DNA from: QPIN01 sp965224575
GTDB taxonomy: Bacteria; Pseudomonadota; Gammaproteobacteria; Methylococcales; Methylomonadaceae
Length of the DNA stretch: 64,000 bases
Direction: 5' to 3'
Assembly (NCBI GenBank): GCA_965224575.1
Contig: CBDCZQ010000006.1
Span: 2,480,001-2,544,000 of the forward strand
The translations under genes and the position numbers were made by a program. The notes under the pieces are model-generated. The model was not told where the DNA came from. It did not search any database and saw only the letters and a program-made list of their open reading frames with translations. This document shows, piece by piece, positions 51,473 through 60,303 of the stretch (positions within the stretch are counted from its first letter, which is position 1; every line of letters starts with the position of its first letter).

Positions 51473-52129
51473 CTATAAACGTAAGCTGATGATGGACCAC
51501 TTTTGTTGTTCTGCATGATCTTTCAGTTTTTCATCAGGGTCAACGGCAACAGGGTTATCTACCAGCTTGAGTAAAGGAAGGTCGTTATAAGAGTCACTAT
51601 AAAACCAGCTGTTCTCCATCGTTTCAGTGGAGGTTTTTAGCCATTCTTCCAGTAATTTTACTTTCCCTTCCTGAAAGCAGGGTATGCCTTCAAATTGTCC
51701 CGTATACCGCCCATCAATAAATTCAGGGGTCGTAGCTAACAAGTTATCAATTCTAAATAATTTTACAATCGGTTCGGTAACAAAACGATTAGTTGCTGTA
51801 ATCACTAGAACAGTATCTCCTTTAAAGCGATGTTTATTAATCAGCCTAATAGCTGGCTTTAATTGGATGGGTTTGATAACCTCTTCTACAAATTGACTTC
51901 TCCATTTGTAAAGTTGCTCAGGATCATGTTTTGCCAAAGGTGCAAGAGAAAATTGTAAAAATTCAACAATATCCAGTTTGCCACGTTTATAGTCCTCGTA
52001 AAACTTGGTATTTGCTGCTTCGTATTGGGCTTTATCAACTATTCCTTGGTCAACAAGAAATTGCCCCCATAAATAATCACTATCGTCTGAAATAATCGTG
52101 TTGTCTAAATCAAATATTGCTAATGTCAC
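51473..52129 (-). CDS. HAD-IB family hydrolase (phosphoserine-phosphatase-like)
   Basis: The 218-residue product has FDLDNTI with the nucleophile aspartate, the VITATNRFV threonine motif, a lysine in the EGKVKLLEEW segment and SDSYNDLPLL for metal binding. The cap region (DYLWGQFLVDQG) is that of the PSP-like IB subclass often annotated as SerB/CicA-like. True phosphoserine phosphatase is encoded at 12281, so this one probably acts on another phosphomonoester. It is divergent from rppH. Confidence 0.8.
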   Translation of the reverse strand: MTLAIFDLDNTIISDDSDYLWGQFLVDQGIVDKAQYEAANTKFYEDYKRGKLDIVEFLQFSLAPLAKHDPEQLYKWRSQFVEEVIKPIQLKPAIRLINKHRFKGDTVLVITATNRFVTEPIVKLFRIDNLLATTPEFIDGRYTGQFEGIPCFQEGKVKLLEEWLKTSTETMENSWFYSDSYNDLPLLKLVDNPVAVDPDEKLKDHAEQQKWSIISLRL

Positions 52130-52432
52130 GGTTGAACCTATCCTAATAAATAATTAAATTAAAAGCTTATGGCATCAGTGCTTGTTTTATGGAACAATGA
52201 TGTCATTGATTTTAATACTGACTTGTTCGAATATTTTAACATTGAGACAGCAGGCTATAAATAAGTAGTTATATTTAATTCAATCTTTAAATACAAAAAA
52301 GAGACTAGATGCACTTTATATTAAGGTGGTGTTGTACGAATCATCTATATTTTTAAATAAAAGTAGTTGGATTAATAATTATGTCTGGTAAAAAACATTG
52401 AGCAGGAAGGTTAGTTAACAGGTTGTTTTACA
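52130..52432. other. 303-bp intergenic region between divergent HAD and rppH genes
   Basis: AT-rich with no frame or repeat that I recognise. It should contain the promoters of both flanking genes. The ribosome site of rppH is weak (ACAGG about 10 bases upstream). Confidence 0.5.
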
Positions 52433-52972
52433 ATGATAGACTCGAAAGGGTATCGACCTAATGTTGGTATTATCCTTTGTAATGACGAGGGTCGTGTATT
52501 TTGGGCTAAGCGTAAAGGAGTTAATTCCTGGCAATTTCCACAAGGTGGGATTGATTGCAATGAAGACCCTGAAACTGCTATGTATCGGGAGTTGTGGGAA
52601 GAAACGGGGCTAATGGCTGAACATGTTCAGTTACTTGGCCGTACTCGTTATTGGTTAAGGTATAAATTACCCGATAAATTTATTAGAAAGAATTCAATGC
52701 CTTTATGTATTGGTCAAAAACAAATATGGTTTATCTTGCGTTTGGTGGGCGATATAAGCGAAGTACGTTTTGATTGTGGTGAAAAGCAGGAATTTGATGG
52801 TTGGAAATGGGTTGATTACTGGCATCCTTTAGGCGATGTGATCTACTTTAAACGAAAAGTTTATAAAAAAGCGATGTCTGAACTAGGAGATATAATTGTT
52901 CACGAGAGTGTGCCGGTGGATGCGAAAGGTTATCTTACCAGACCAGTAAAATATTTAAGAAAAAATTTATAG
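52433..52972 (+). CDS. rppH: RNA 5'-pyrophosphohydrolase
   Basis: A Nudix enzyme that removes pyrophosphate from mRNA 5' ends and so starts decay. The start MIDSKGYRPNVGIIL and WQFPQGG are diagnostic of RppH/NudH. The Nudix box spans G38-L60 with E44, R52-E53 and E56-E57 in place. It is 179 residues long. A family A repeat follows the gene. Confidence 0.95.
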   Translation: MIDSKGYRPNVGIILCNDEGRVFWAKRKGVNSWQFPQGGIDCNEDPETAMYRELWEETGLMAEHVQLLGRTRYWLRYKLPDKFIRKNSMPLCIGQKQIWFILRLVGDISEVRFDCGEKQEFDGWKWVDYWHPLGDVIYFKRKVYKKAMSELGDIIVHESVPVDAKGYLTRPVKYLRKNL

Positions 52973-53018
52973 ATTGCTAATAGACTTTTTCTCGGTGCAA
53001 TCATTTCAGTAATGCAAG

Positions 53019-53075
53019 TCTATCAGCAAAAGCGACTGATAGAAATCCGCATCCGTGACCGCGTGAAGTATAATA
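53019..53075 (+). repeat. MITE-like repeat, family A, truncated copy
   Basis: CTGATAGAAATCCGCATC, CGTGACCGCGTGAAGTATA match the complement of the 22651 copy end. It abuts the 159-bp element that begins 2 bp further on. Confidence 0.7.
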
Positions 53076-53076
53076 T

Positions 53077-53235
53077 AAGTACTCGACTATAAATATTTTA
53101 ACAATTTTACCCAGAATTTTTTATCATATTCAAGGCGCATAAACAGGAACATAGCTAGCTACGCGACTGTTTATGCAACGCAGAAGATGATAAAAAAGAC
53201 AAGTAAAATATTAAAATATTTATGGTCGAGTACTT
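53077..53235. repeat. 159-bp palindromic MITE (long form of the AAGTACTCG repeat)
   Basis: Terminal arms AAGTACTCGACTATAAATAT and on (25 nt) match the other end's complement at 24 of 25 positions. Inner pairs include TTTTTTATCAT with ATGATAAAAAA and CATAAACAG with CTGTTTATG, so nearly the whole element folds into one hairpin. The tips are shared with the 36-bp palindrome at 13710. Confidence 0.85.
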
Positions 53236-53282
53236 AAGATTAAAAGCGATAGGATTAATCTCACTATTTTGAAATAAAGAAT

Positions 53283-53852
53283 ATGAAAATATTTTTCGGA
53301 TTGATTGTTTTCCTTATTTCATTAACTGCGATCTCGGAGCCAAAAATGGCTACCGAATTCATATTTTATGATATTTATCCTAAAACTAAAGGCGATATTA
53401 AACAAGAACTCTATAAAAGAACTCCAATTATACTTAATGGAAAAAAATTTCGAGGGGACACGAAATGGCATGTAAATTGGAAATTTAAATGGAAAAAGAA
53501 AAAAGGAAGTTGTCAGATTTACACGGTTAATACTGATCTGACAATACAATATACTATGCCGAAAATATCTGATGACTTCCCCGTTGACTCTGGCATCCGT
53601 AGTTCATTTGATAAATATTATAAAGCACTTTTAAAACATGAACAGGGGCATAAAGACTCCGGCTTATATGCTGCACGTGATATTGAAAAAGAATTGTTAT
53701 CTATAGACGGGTTCAATAATTGCCGAAGATTAGAAAAAATTGCAAATAACAAAGGAAAAAAAATTATAGAAAAATACAATCAACGTGATAAAGACTATGA
53801 CCAAAGAACAGATCATGGACGTACAGAGGGCGTAGATATTAATCTCTATTAA
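53283..53852 (+). CDS. Exported DUF922-type putative zinc protease
   Basis: A 189-residue protein with a signal peptide (ending AIS-EP), a beta-rich N-terminal half and the HEQGH zinc-binding motif in LLKHEQGHKDSGLYAARDIE, followed by YDQRTDHGRTEGV. This combination fits the DUF922 family of predicted secreted zinc-dependent proteases. It is convergent with the dual-kinase gene, with 65 bp between stops. Confidence 0.8.
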   Translation: MKIFFGLIVFLISLTAISEPKMATEFIFYDIYPKTKGDIKQELYKRTPIILNGKKFRGDTKWHVNWKFKWKKKKGSCQIYTVNTDLTIQYTMPKISDDFPVDSGIRSSFDKYYKALLKHEQGHKDSGLYAARDIEKELLSIDGFNNCRRLEKIANNKGKKIIEKYNQRDKDYDQRTDHGRTEGVDINLY

Positions 53853-53917
53853 AGAAATAAGCCTTCAAATAAGTTGAAATTTTATTTAAAAAAAGCAGTT
53901 AAACGAGAATTATAGAT

Positions 53918-56269
53918 TTATTCCTCTAATTTCTTACTTGTACTTTTCTCAATCCTTTTTTTCCATTCCTTAAAACCTTCCTCAACTTGGTCAGGATAAG
54001 TAGACGTTTCATTTCGTTGATTTTTGCTAGCGGAAAACCTTACTTTTATACTAGGTAATTCAGTTAAAGAAGAGATCGTATTTTTTATAGTATCAATAGA
54101 AGGTTGTTTAAAAGGTAAGGGCATCCATGGGGGATAAATTTCATCAAAGTCGCGATTAATATGATTGTTTTTTACTACTTTTTGTATCGCCTCTTTATTT
54201 AAGGGATCAACTTTAAGTGGCCAACTCTTTTGAAAATTTGGCACAATCACGCCTTCTATCTCCCCCTCTGCAACACCAGCAGAATCAGAAAATTTCTCGG
54301 TGATTTCCTGAGGTAAAAACTGTACTTTATCTTCTAATTTAGGCCACATTCTTTCCGGTGTATTGTGAACCCTGGAAAAATTAATACGTCTAGGCGGGTA
54401 CAAACAAAGCTGTGGTTCTCGTACATATTTAATCAATTCAGGATACTGAGCCATAGTTCCAAGTCCGACAGCAATAGGCATAGGAAAAGATATTATTCGA
54501 TTTTTGCCATTTTCTACCTTCACAAAGACGCGTTCATTTGAAATAAAAGAGGCTCCAGAAGAAAGTAGAGCAATAATAAAAGAGGTTTTACCCGCACTGG
54601 CATCACCCACAACCATGTAATTCTTTTTATTTATTTGTACTGCGCCAGCATGAAAAATAACCCATCCCTGATCTTCTAAAAACCGGGTAATAAGGTCACG
54701 AACGACTCGCGAAATTTCTAATAGTGGCCAACGTACTTTGACAGATAAAACTAAAGTAATTGAGTTGTTAGTCCTATCAGTTACCCATAACATGCCATAA
54801 GAAGGATCACAGTCCACTGTAACATGCCCATTCACTGAAATTCTATCTACATATCTTCTAGCATTGGATATTTTATGTGTATCTACTTCAGAATTTTCAA
54901 TGGAATTTAGAACAGCTTGAACCAAGTCATCAGAATGAAAAACATTGACAGAATAATTCGTTTTGGGCTCGTCATCTTCACTTAATAAATTAAGAGGATA
55001 AATATATTTCTCAATCCAACCGTATGTTTCAGGGTCATAAGAATGAATATTTATTTTTAATCCATGAAGTTGAAAGTCGCCTTGAAGAGGTAATAGCTTT
55101 ACTTTATCGAAAATTTGTTCTAGCCAAAAGGGCTGCTTTGTATCATTATAATTTTGCTCAACTTGATTCGCCATTGGCCTTCCTTTATGTGTTTTTTTGG
55201 GAGTTGTATTTAGTTTTAGATTTTCGGCCATTTCAATAAACCAAGGGCTTAATACTTCAGTAAACTCCGATTGTTTTGCCCAACGACTAGCGCGATAACA
55301 AATACGCTCGGCTAAATCTAAAGTCACTCCTGCTTTATCTCCTGATAAACATTTATCTAAATCCCACCAAGAACCACGTCCTTTATAGTTTAAAATTAAC
55401 CCAAGGCGAACACAGCTATGAAAAACTCCAAATGAATACAGATATTCTCGGGCATGATCTAAACTAAAATGATCAGAAAACAATTCTAGATTATTATTAA
55501 TAAGACGATTTTCCATTTCAACAGAATCAAGGACAAATTCATCACAAAGTAACCAGGCAAGATCATCAAGTCTGTTTCTTGTGCCGCAATGTTCCCAGTC
55601 AAACCATGATACATTGTCTTGTTCTTGCACTATTGCATTTCCTGGACGAGCATCCCATTTAACAAAACGCTGCTTTGATACAGTAAAAAGATCAAAAAGT
55701 TTATCTACTTTTGGTTGAGCAGGATGAATCTGAAAATGTCGACCAATAATTGCGGGGCGATCAATTAAGCCCGTAATCCATTCTTGAGAATTTCCAATAG
55801 GCTGAAATTGCTCATCCAGACCATTTTCAGAACCAATTTTTTGAATAGTTGAAAGACTTTTTAGAGCATTATCAAGTAGAGATTCAACCTGCTTTTCATT
55901 CGCATCATGTAAGGCTTGAGGTAGCCGTACGCCTTTTAAATCTTCTTGAACTAACAAATAGTTGCCGTCAGTAGCAAGAAGTTTGGGTACAGCAGAAGAA
56001 TTTTTACCAATTTTACGTAAAACAGCACATTCAATAGCAAGTAAAGATCGTTCTCTGCGCTCAGTTGCAATCACAGAACGACCATCAATTAAATGTAATC
56101 GATATGATTTCCTGGTGGGACCTCCTGGGAATTCAACATCTTTAACTTTAGAGTTTAATAATTGTTCCCAAATACCAATTTTTAGATTACGATTACGTTG
56201 TTTTTTCTTTGCTTGACTCGTTTTTTTATCTTTTCGATATTTCGCGGAGATTCTCTTTTTAACACTCAT
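53918..56269 (-). CDS. Fused APH-like kinase and HPr-kinase-like protein
   Basis: A 783-residue protein with a Lys/Arg-rich start (1-30). Residues about 40-345 form an aminoglycoside-phosphotransferase/choline-kinase-like domain with WDARPGN (D206, N211) and the metal aspartate in FDWE (D224). From about 385 comes a domain like HprK-related kinase B: VIFHAGAVQI, P-loop GDASAGKTS (from G555) and FISNERVF. Both halves keep ATP-site residues. It lies 21 bp after the type I secretion adaptor gene, co-oriented, so it probably modifies or controls the secreted Gly/His-repeat protein. Serine phosphorylation is one idea, with no direct evidence. Confidence 0.75.
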   Translation of the reverse strand: MSVKKRISAKYRKDKKTSQAKKKQRNRNLKIGIWEQLLNSKVKDVEFPGGPTRKSYRLHLIDGRSVIATERRERSLLAIECAVLRKIGKNSSAVPKLLATDGNYLLVQEDLKGVRLPQALHDANEKQVESLLDNALKSLSTIQKIGSENGLDEQFQPIGNSQEWITGLIDRPAIIGRHFQIHPAQPKVDKLFDLFTVSKQRFVKWDARPGNAIVQEQDNVSWFDWEHCGTRNRLDDLAWLLCDEFVLDSVEMENRLINNNLELFSDHFSLDHAREYLYSFGVFHSCVRLGLILNYKGRGSWWDLDKCLSGDKAGVTLDLAERICYRASRWAKQSEFTEVLSPWFIEMAENLKLNTTPKKTHKGRPMANQVEQNYNDTKQPFWLEQIFDKVKLLPLQGDFQLHGLKINIHSYDPETYGWIEKYIYPLNLLSEDDEPKTNYSVNVFHSDDLVQAVLNSIENSEVDTHKISNARRYVDRISVNGHVTVDCDPSYGMLWVTDRTNNSITLVLSVKVRWPLLEISRVVRDLITRFLEDQGWVIFHAGAVQINKKNYMVVGDASAGKTSFIIALLSSGASFISNERVFVKVENGKNRIISFPMPIAVGLGTMAQYPELIKYVREPQLCLYPPRRINFSRVHNTPERMWPKLEDKVQFLPQEITEKFSDSAGVAEGEIEGVIVPNFQKSWPLKVDPLNKEAIQKVVKNNHINRDFDEIYPPWMPLPFKQPSIDTIKNTISSLTELPSIKVRFSASKNQRNETSTYPDQVEEGFKEWKKRIEKSTSKKLEE

Positions 56270-56290
56270 GTAATTTTACTTTCCAGTAAG

Positions 56291-57616
56291 TTATTCTTCC
56301 TTAAACGCTCTAGTAAAGTTACGAAATAAAGGTTTAGTCAGATATTCAATTGCTGTTCGTTTACCAGTAATAATCATCACTGTAGCCTGCATGCCTGGGT
56401 GAATAGGTGTGTTATTTAAGACCTTTACAGGGTCTTCAGTCAGCTCTATAGTTGCTAGGTAATAAGGCAGCTGGGTTGTTGGGTCGGTTATTCGGTCAGC
56501 AGAAATAACATTGACTTTCCCTTTTATAGGTCTTAATGCTCGCTGACTAAATGCGGTGAAGCGGACTTCAGCAAGTTGTCCTGCTCGGATAATATCCCTA
56601 TCTTTGGGTTCCACATGCGCACTTACCAACAACTTTTGTCCCGCTGGTACAATTTCTAAAATTATTCCACCTGGTGCAATAACACCACCTAATGTATGGG
56701 CTTTCATGTTAACAACGGTTCCAGAAACTGGAGCTTTAATAAGCTTTCGGGACAGTGTGTCATTAACTTTTGATTGTTGGTGCGTTAGCTTAACAATCTG
56801 TTCTTGATCCGATTGTAGTTGAAGTGCGATTTTAGTATTTCTTGATTCGATAAATTCTGTTTTTTGTTGGCGTAATTGACCTGTCTGTTGTTTTATCCCG
56901 GCAAGTTGAGACTGTTTTTCTTTTATTTCAATTTCAGCTGTAGCCTCATCATTCTGTAACTTAAACAAATCTCTTCGTGTGACGAGTCCTTTCTTTAAAA
57001 ATTTACGATTAACTTTAAGTTCGTCTCGAACAATAGACAGTAATTTTTTTTGAGAAACCAAGCTACTTTTAAGTTGAGAAAATTGATTTTTCAATCGATC
57101 AATTCTACCGTCAATAATAGATAATTTTTCCCTTTGTTCAGCTTGGCGAGCGGCAAATGATCTAGTCTGTTCTAAAATAGAATTCTCAACTTCAGGTTCT
57201 GAGCGACTGTTCAATATCCATTTCGGAAATATAATTTCATCAGTTTTCTGCTTTTCTGCGGTAAGTTTTGCATACCGAGTTGTTGAAAGTATAAGTTGAG
57301 ATCTTAACGAATCATATTCTGCTTTTGCCTGTGTGTCATCAAGCTTTATAATTGTTTGGCCAGCAGTAACTTTATCCCCATCTTTAATAAGAAGCTCTCG
57401 AATTATTCCGCCTTCCAAGTGCTGGATGGTTTTGCTATAACCATCAACACTAATGACACCTGGAGCAATTGCAGCGCTAGATAAAGGTACAAAAAATGTC
57501 CACGCTAACAGTAAGCCGATAAAACAGCCTAAAACCAAATAACCTCTAAATATGAGGCGTCTGGTTTCTTGATTAAAGCTATTTTCATCAGGGTTTACTA
57601 ATTGAGCTGAAGTCAT
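56291..57616 (-). CDS. Type I secretion membrane-fusion (HlyD-type) adaptor
   Basis: A 441-residue HlyD/PrtE/LapC-like adaptor: N-terminal membrane helix (about 25-47), lipoyl-like LEGGIIRELLIKDGDKVTAGQ, a long coiled-coil hairpin (about 115-285), a second lipoyl half (KAPVSGTVVNMKAHTLGGVI) and a beta-barrel (VEPKDRDIIRAGQLAEVRF). It joins the ABC exporter to an outer-membrane TolC, which is not in the window. It overlaps the exporter gene by 4 bp. Confidence 0.92.
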   Translation of the reverse strand: MTSAQLVNPDENSFNQETRRLIFRGYLVLGCFIGLLLAWTFFVPLSSAAIAPGVISVDGYSKTIQHLEGGIIRELLIKDGDKVTAGQTIIKLDDTQAKAEYDSLRSQLILSTTRYAKLTAEKQKTDEIIFPKWILNSRSEPEVENSILEQTRSFAARQAEQREKLSIIDGRIDRLKNQFSQLKSSLVSQKKLLSIVRDELKVNRKFLKKGLVTRRDLFKLQNDEATAEIEIKEKQSQLAGIKQQTGQLRQQKTEFIESRNTKIALQLQSDQEQIVKLTHQQSKVNDTLSRKLIKAPVSGTVVNMKAHTLGGVIAPGGIILEIVPAGQKLLVSAHVEPKDRDIIRAGQLAEVRFTAFSQRALRPIKGKVNVISADRITDPTTQLPYYLATIELTEDPVKVLNNTPIHPGMQATVMIITGKRTAIEYLTKPLFRNFTRAFKEE

Positions 57617-59439
57617 TTTTGTTGTGTTCCGAGGGGAAGTTTCTTCTGGTTTATTATTTTATTTAGCCTTTGTGGGGTGGTATCTTTTGATAAAATGTGA
57701 TTACTTATTTCATGGTTAGATTGCTGATAACGTAGGGAAAGTTTAACTGTCTTAGGGAAGTTAGCAGGAGGCCGAGAGTGTTTTTTTGTAGGTTTTAAAA
57801 CTTGTTCTACTCTGGCTTTTTTTAACATAATGACATCATCAGTAAGTTTCAACATACTTGATTGATGAGAAATCAAAATAACCATTGAACCTTTTTGCTT
57901 TAATTTTTCAATCGCATTTGCAAGCGCTTCTCTTCCTTCCCTATCTAAATTAGCATCTGGTTCATCCAGAACAACAAGTTTTGGGTTTCGATACGCTGCT
58001 CGTGCCAAGGCGACGCGTTGTCGCTGTCCTCCTGAAAGAAACGCCCCTGAATCACCAATTTCAGTTTCATAACGCTTGGGGAATTGCATAATCATCTTAT
58101 GAACACCGGCAATCTTGGCAGACTCAATAACGGAATATACATCTCCATTTTCATCCATCCTAGCTATATTCTGACGAAAAGTGCCTGCAAATAATTCAAC
58201 ATCTTGAGGTAAAAATCCAATATGAGGGCCTAACTCTTCCGAGTCCCACTGTGTTAAATCTGTACCTCCTAACCTTACATGTCCTGAAGTTGGCTTTGCT
58301 ATACCAACAAGAAGTCGTGCCAATGTGGACTTTCCGGCGGCTGTGGGCCCACCAATACCCAGACTTTTTCCTGGCTTTATTTCGAAATTTATTTTGTACA
58401 AAACTGGTTTGGCATTCCTGGAATAAGCATAGGTTAGTTTTTCTACCTTAAGCGAACCACTCGGTTTTGTAACTGGAGAATACGATTTTAAAGTAGGGGA
58501 AATATCTAGTCTATAACTAACTTGTTTTAGTGCATTTCTGGCGCTAAGAACTGATTTCCATGAAGAAATAGCTTTTTCCATAGGCGCTATTGCACGTCTC
58601 ATCAATAAAATACTAGCCATCATTGCACCGCCAGTTAACTGATTATTCATGATCAGCCAAGCTGCAGAAAAAACTACAGAAACCTGTAATACAAACCGTA
58701 AAAATTTAGCCGTTGTAGAAATCCATCCTGTTTTTGATACAAATTGTGCCTGATTTGCTAACGATGCTTCATTTTTTAAATTCCATTGATTGAGAAAGTT
58801 TTGTCTCATTCCCATCGCTTCAATAACATCTGAGTTTTTTATCACAGAAGAAGCATATTCAATTAATTTATTTGACGAATCTTCTGAATTTTTAACTAAA
58901 GAACGGCTAAGGTATTCATTCAAAATTGCTAGTCCAGCTAATAATATTAAGCCTATCAATGTAATAGTGCCTATCAAAGGGTGCAATAAGAATAGTACGA
59001 AAGTGAAAATCGGCGCCCAAGGTAGATCAAGAATGGAAAGTAAGGTAGGTTCCGAACAAAAATTACGTAATGTTGCTAAATCATTTAGAACTCGGACGGA
59101 AGAAGGTTTCTCTTTTCTAAGTGAACGTTTGACTGTCCCACTAATAATATGGCTACTTAAACGTCTATCCAGCCATGTCCCCATTTTTATTAAAATGGCA
59201 CTTCGTGTTGCATCAAGAACACTTAACGTAATTAAAGCAGCAATGGCTATAATCGTTAAAAAAACAAGAGTTTCTGTACTTCGGTTTGGGATAACTCGAT
59301 CATACAATTGCAATAAATAAATTGGAACTGTCAACATGAGTAGGTTGACAAAAAAACTAAAAAAAACTACGGAAAAAAAACTTTGTCTGCAAGCATTTAA
59401 AGTATCCCGTAAGAAAGCGTTTAAAGTTTGATTTGACAA
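57613..59439 (-). CDS. Type I secretion permease/ATPase
   Basis: A 608-residue PrtD/AprD-type half transporter: six membrane helices (about 20-285) and an ATPase with Walker A GGPTAAGKST (363-372), signature LSGGQ (468-472) and Walker B LVVLDEP (488-494). There is no C39 peptidase domain, so the substrate is not cut at a double-glycine leader by this protein. The start is TTG, eight bases after GGAG. The last 60 residues beyond the ATPase are unusual and basic. Upstream lies the Gly/His-repeat gene, its likely cargo. Confidence 0.92.
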   Translation of the reverse strand: MSNQTLNAFLRDTLNACRQSFFSVVFFSFFVNLLMLTVPIYLLQLYDRVIPNRSTETLVFLTIIAIAALITLSVLDATRSAILIKMGTWLDRRLSSHIISGTVKRSLRKEKPSSVRVLNDLATLRNFCSEPTLLSILDLPWAPIFTFVLFLLHPLIGTITLIGLILLAGLAILNEYLSRSLVKNSEDSSNKLIEYASSVIKNSDVIEAMGMRQNFLNQWNLKNEASLANQAQFVSKTGWISTTAKFLRFVLQVSVVFSAAWLIMNNQLTGGAMMASILLMRRAIAPMEKAISSWKSVLSARNALKQVSYRLDISPTLKSYSPVTKPSGSLKVEKLTYAYSRNAKPVLYKINFEIKPGKSLGIGGPTAAGKSTLARLLVGIAKPTSGHVRLGGTDLTQWDSEELGPHIGFLPQDVELFAGTFRQNIARMDENGDVYSVIESAKIAGVHKMIMQFPKRYETEIGDSGAFLSGGQRQRVALARAAYRNPKLVVLDEPDANLDREGREALANAIEKLKQKGSMVILISHQSSMLKLTDDVIMLKKARVEQVLKPTKKHSRPPANFPKTVKLSLRYQQSNHEISNHILSKDTTPQRLNKIINQKKLPLGTQQK

Positions 59440-59457
59440 AAAATTAACTCCTTAATT

Positions 59458-59484
59458 AAAAAATTTCACTAGTAATTTGTGAAA
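59458..59484 (-). terminator. Terminator or attenuator between the repeat protein and the exporter gene
   Basis: On the minus strand TTTCAC/GTGAAA (6 bp, 9-nt loop) is followed by six Ts. It would make the repeat protein more abundant than its exporter. Confidence 0.55.
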
Positions 59485-59580
59485 AGGTGAAACGCTGTTT
59501 GCCCATAATGAATTGATCAATTTGGACAAACAACGATACCACATTAAGTCCTTTTAAATTGTAGATTAAACAGTTTAGGA

Positions 59581-60303
59581 TTAATCACCCAGATCTGTAT
59601 CATCACTATCTATTCCTTCATCGTAGCTATAGCCATATTTACCGCCGCCGTGGTGTCCACCGCCGCCAGATCCAGAGCCACCGCCGTGATGTCCGCCGCC
59701 AGATCCAGAGCCACCGCCGTGATGTCCGCCGCCAGATCCAGAGCCACCGCCGTGATGTCCGCCGCCAGATCCAGAGCCACCGCCGTGATGTCCGCCGCCA
59801 GATCCAGAGCCACCGCCGTGATGTCCACCGCCAGACCCAGAACCGCCACCGTAGCCAGAACCGCCACCATGTTTTCCACCACCGCCAGAACCAGAGCCAC
59901 CGCCGTGATGTCCACCGCCAGAACCAGAGCCACCGCCGTGATGTCCACCGCCAGAACCAGAGCCACCGCCGTGATGTCCACCGCCAGAACCAGAGCCACC
60001 GCCGTGATGTCCACCGCCAGAACCAGAGCCACCGCCGTGATGTCCGCCGCCAGAACCAGAACCACCGCCGTGATGTCCACCGCCAGACCCAGAACCGCCA
60101 CCGTAGCCGCCGCCAGAACCAGAACCGCCGCCATGTTTTCCACCGCCGCCAGAACCTGAGCCACCGCCGTGATGTCCACCGCCAGAACCAGAACCACCGC
60201 CGCCGTGATGTCCGCCGCCAGACCCAGAACCGCCACCGTGGCCACCATAGCCCCAATTGCCACCAAGATAACTTCCGTAATGAAGGTCGCTATTATCAGA
60301 CAT
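59581..60303 (-). CDS. Gly/His-rich tandem-repeat protein, probable type I secretion cargo
   Basis: The 240-residue product begins MSDNSDLHYGSYLGGNWGYG, then has about 17 copies of an 11-residue unit GGGSGSGGGHH (14 with HH, two with GKH, one with YG) and ends with the acidic YGYSYDEGIDSDDTDLGD. This frame is chosen over the overlapping repeat frames because GAGGAGA precedes its ATG. There is no N-terminal signal peptide, consistent with type I export through a C-terminal signal. About 30 histidines in glycine linkers suggest metal binding (Ni, Cu, Zn or Fe), which is an inference. The unit DNA is far richer in G+C than the genome. Confidence 0.8.
   Translation of the reverse strand: MSDNSDLHYGSYLGGNWGYGGHGGGSGSGGGHHGGGGSGSGGGHHGGGSGSGGGGKHGGGSGSGGGYGGGSGSGGGHHGGGSGSGGGHHGGGSGSGGGHHGGGSGSGGGHHGGGSGSGGGHHGGGSGSGGGHHGGGSGSGGGGKHGGGSGYGGGSGSGGGHHGGGSGSGGGHHGGGSGSGGGHHGGGSGSGGGHHGGGSGSGGGHHGGGSGSGGGGHHGGGKYGYSYDEGIDSDDTDLGD
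59640..60240 (-). repeat. 33-bp tandem repeat array within the Gly/His-rich gene
   Basis: About 17 units of 33 bp. Two sequence classes are visible: a block at about 59680-59830 with AGATCCAGAG, and one at about 59890-60060 with AGAACCAGAG. Units within a class are nearly identical, so each block spread recently by tandem duplication. Confidence 0.85.

Noticed and set aside
51473..52129. Second serB
   Set aside because: It has HAD-IB motifs, but serB at 12281 is coupled to serA; this protein differs in its cap and stands alone, so a general phosphatase call is safer.
59640..60240. CRISPR array
   Set aside because: The repeats are contiguous 33-bp coding units without unique spacers.
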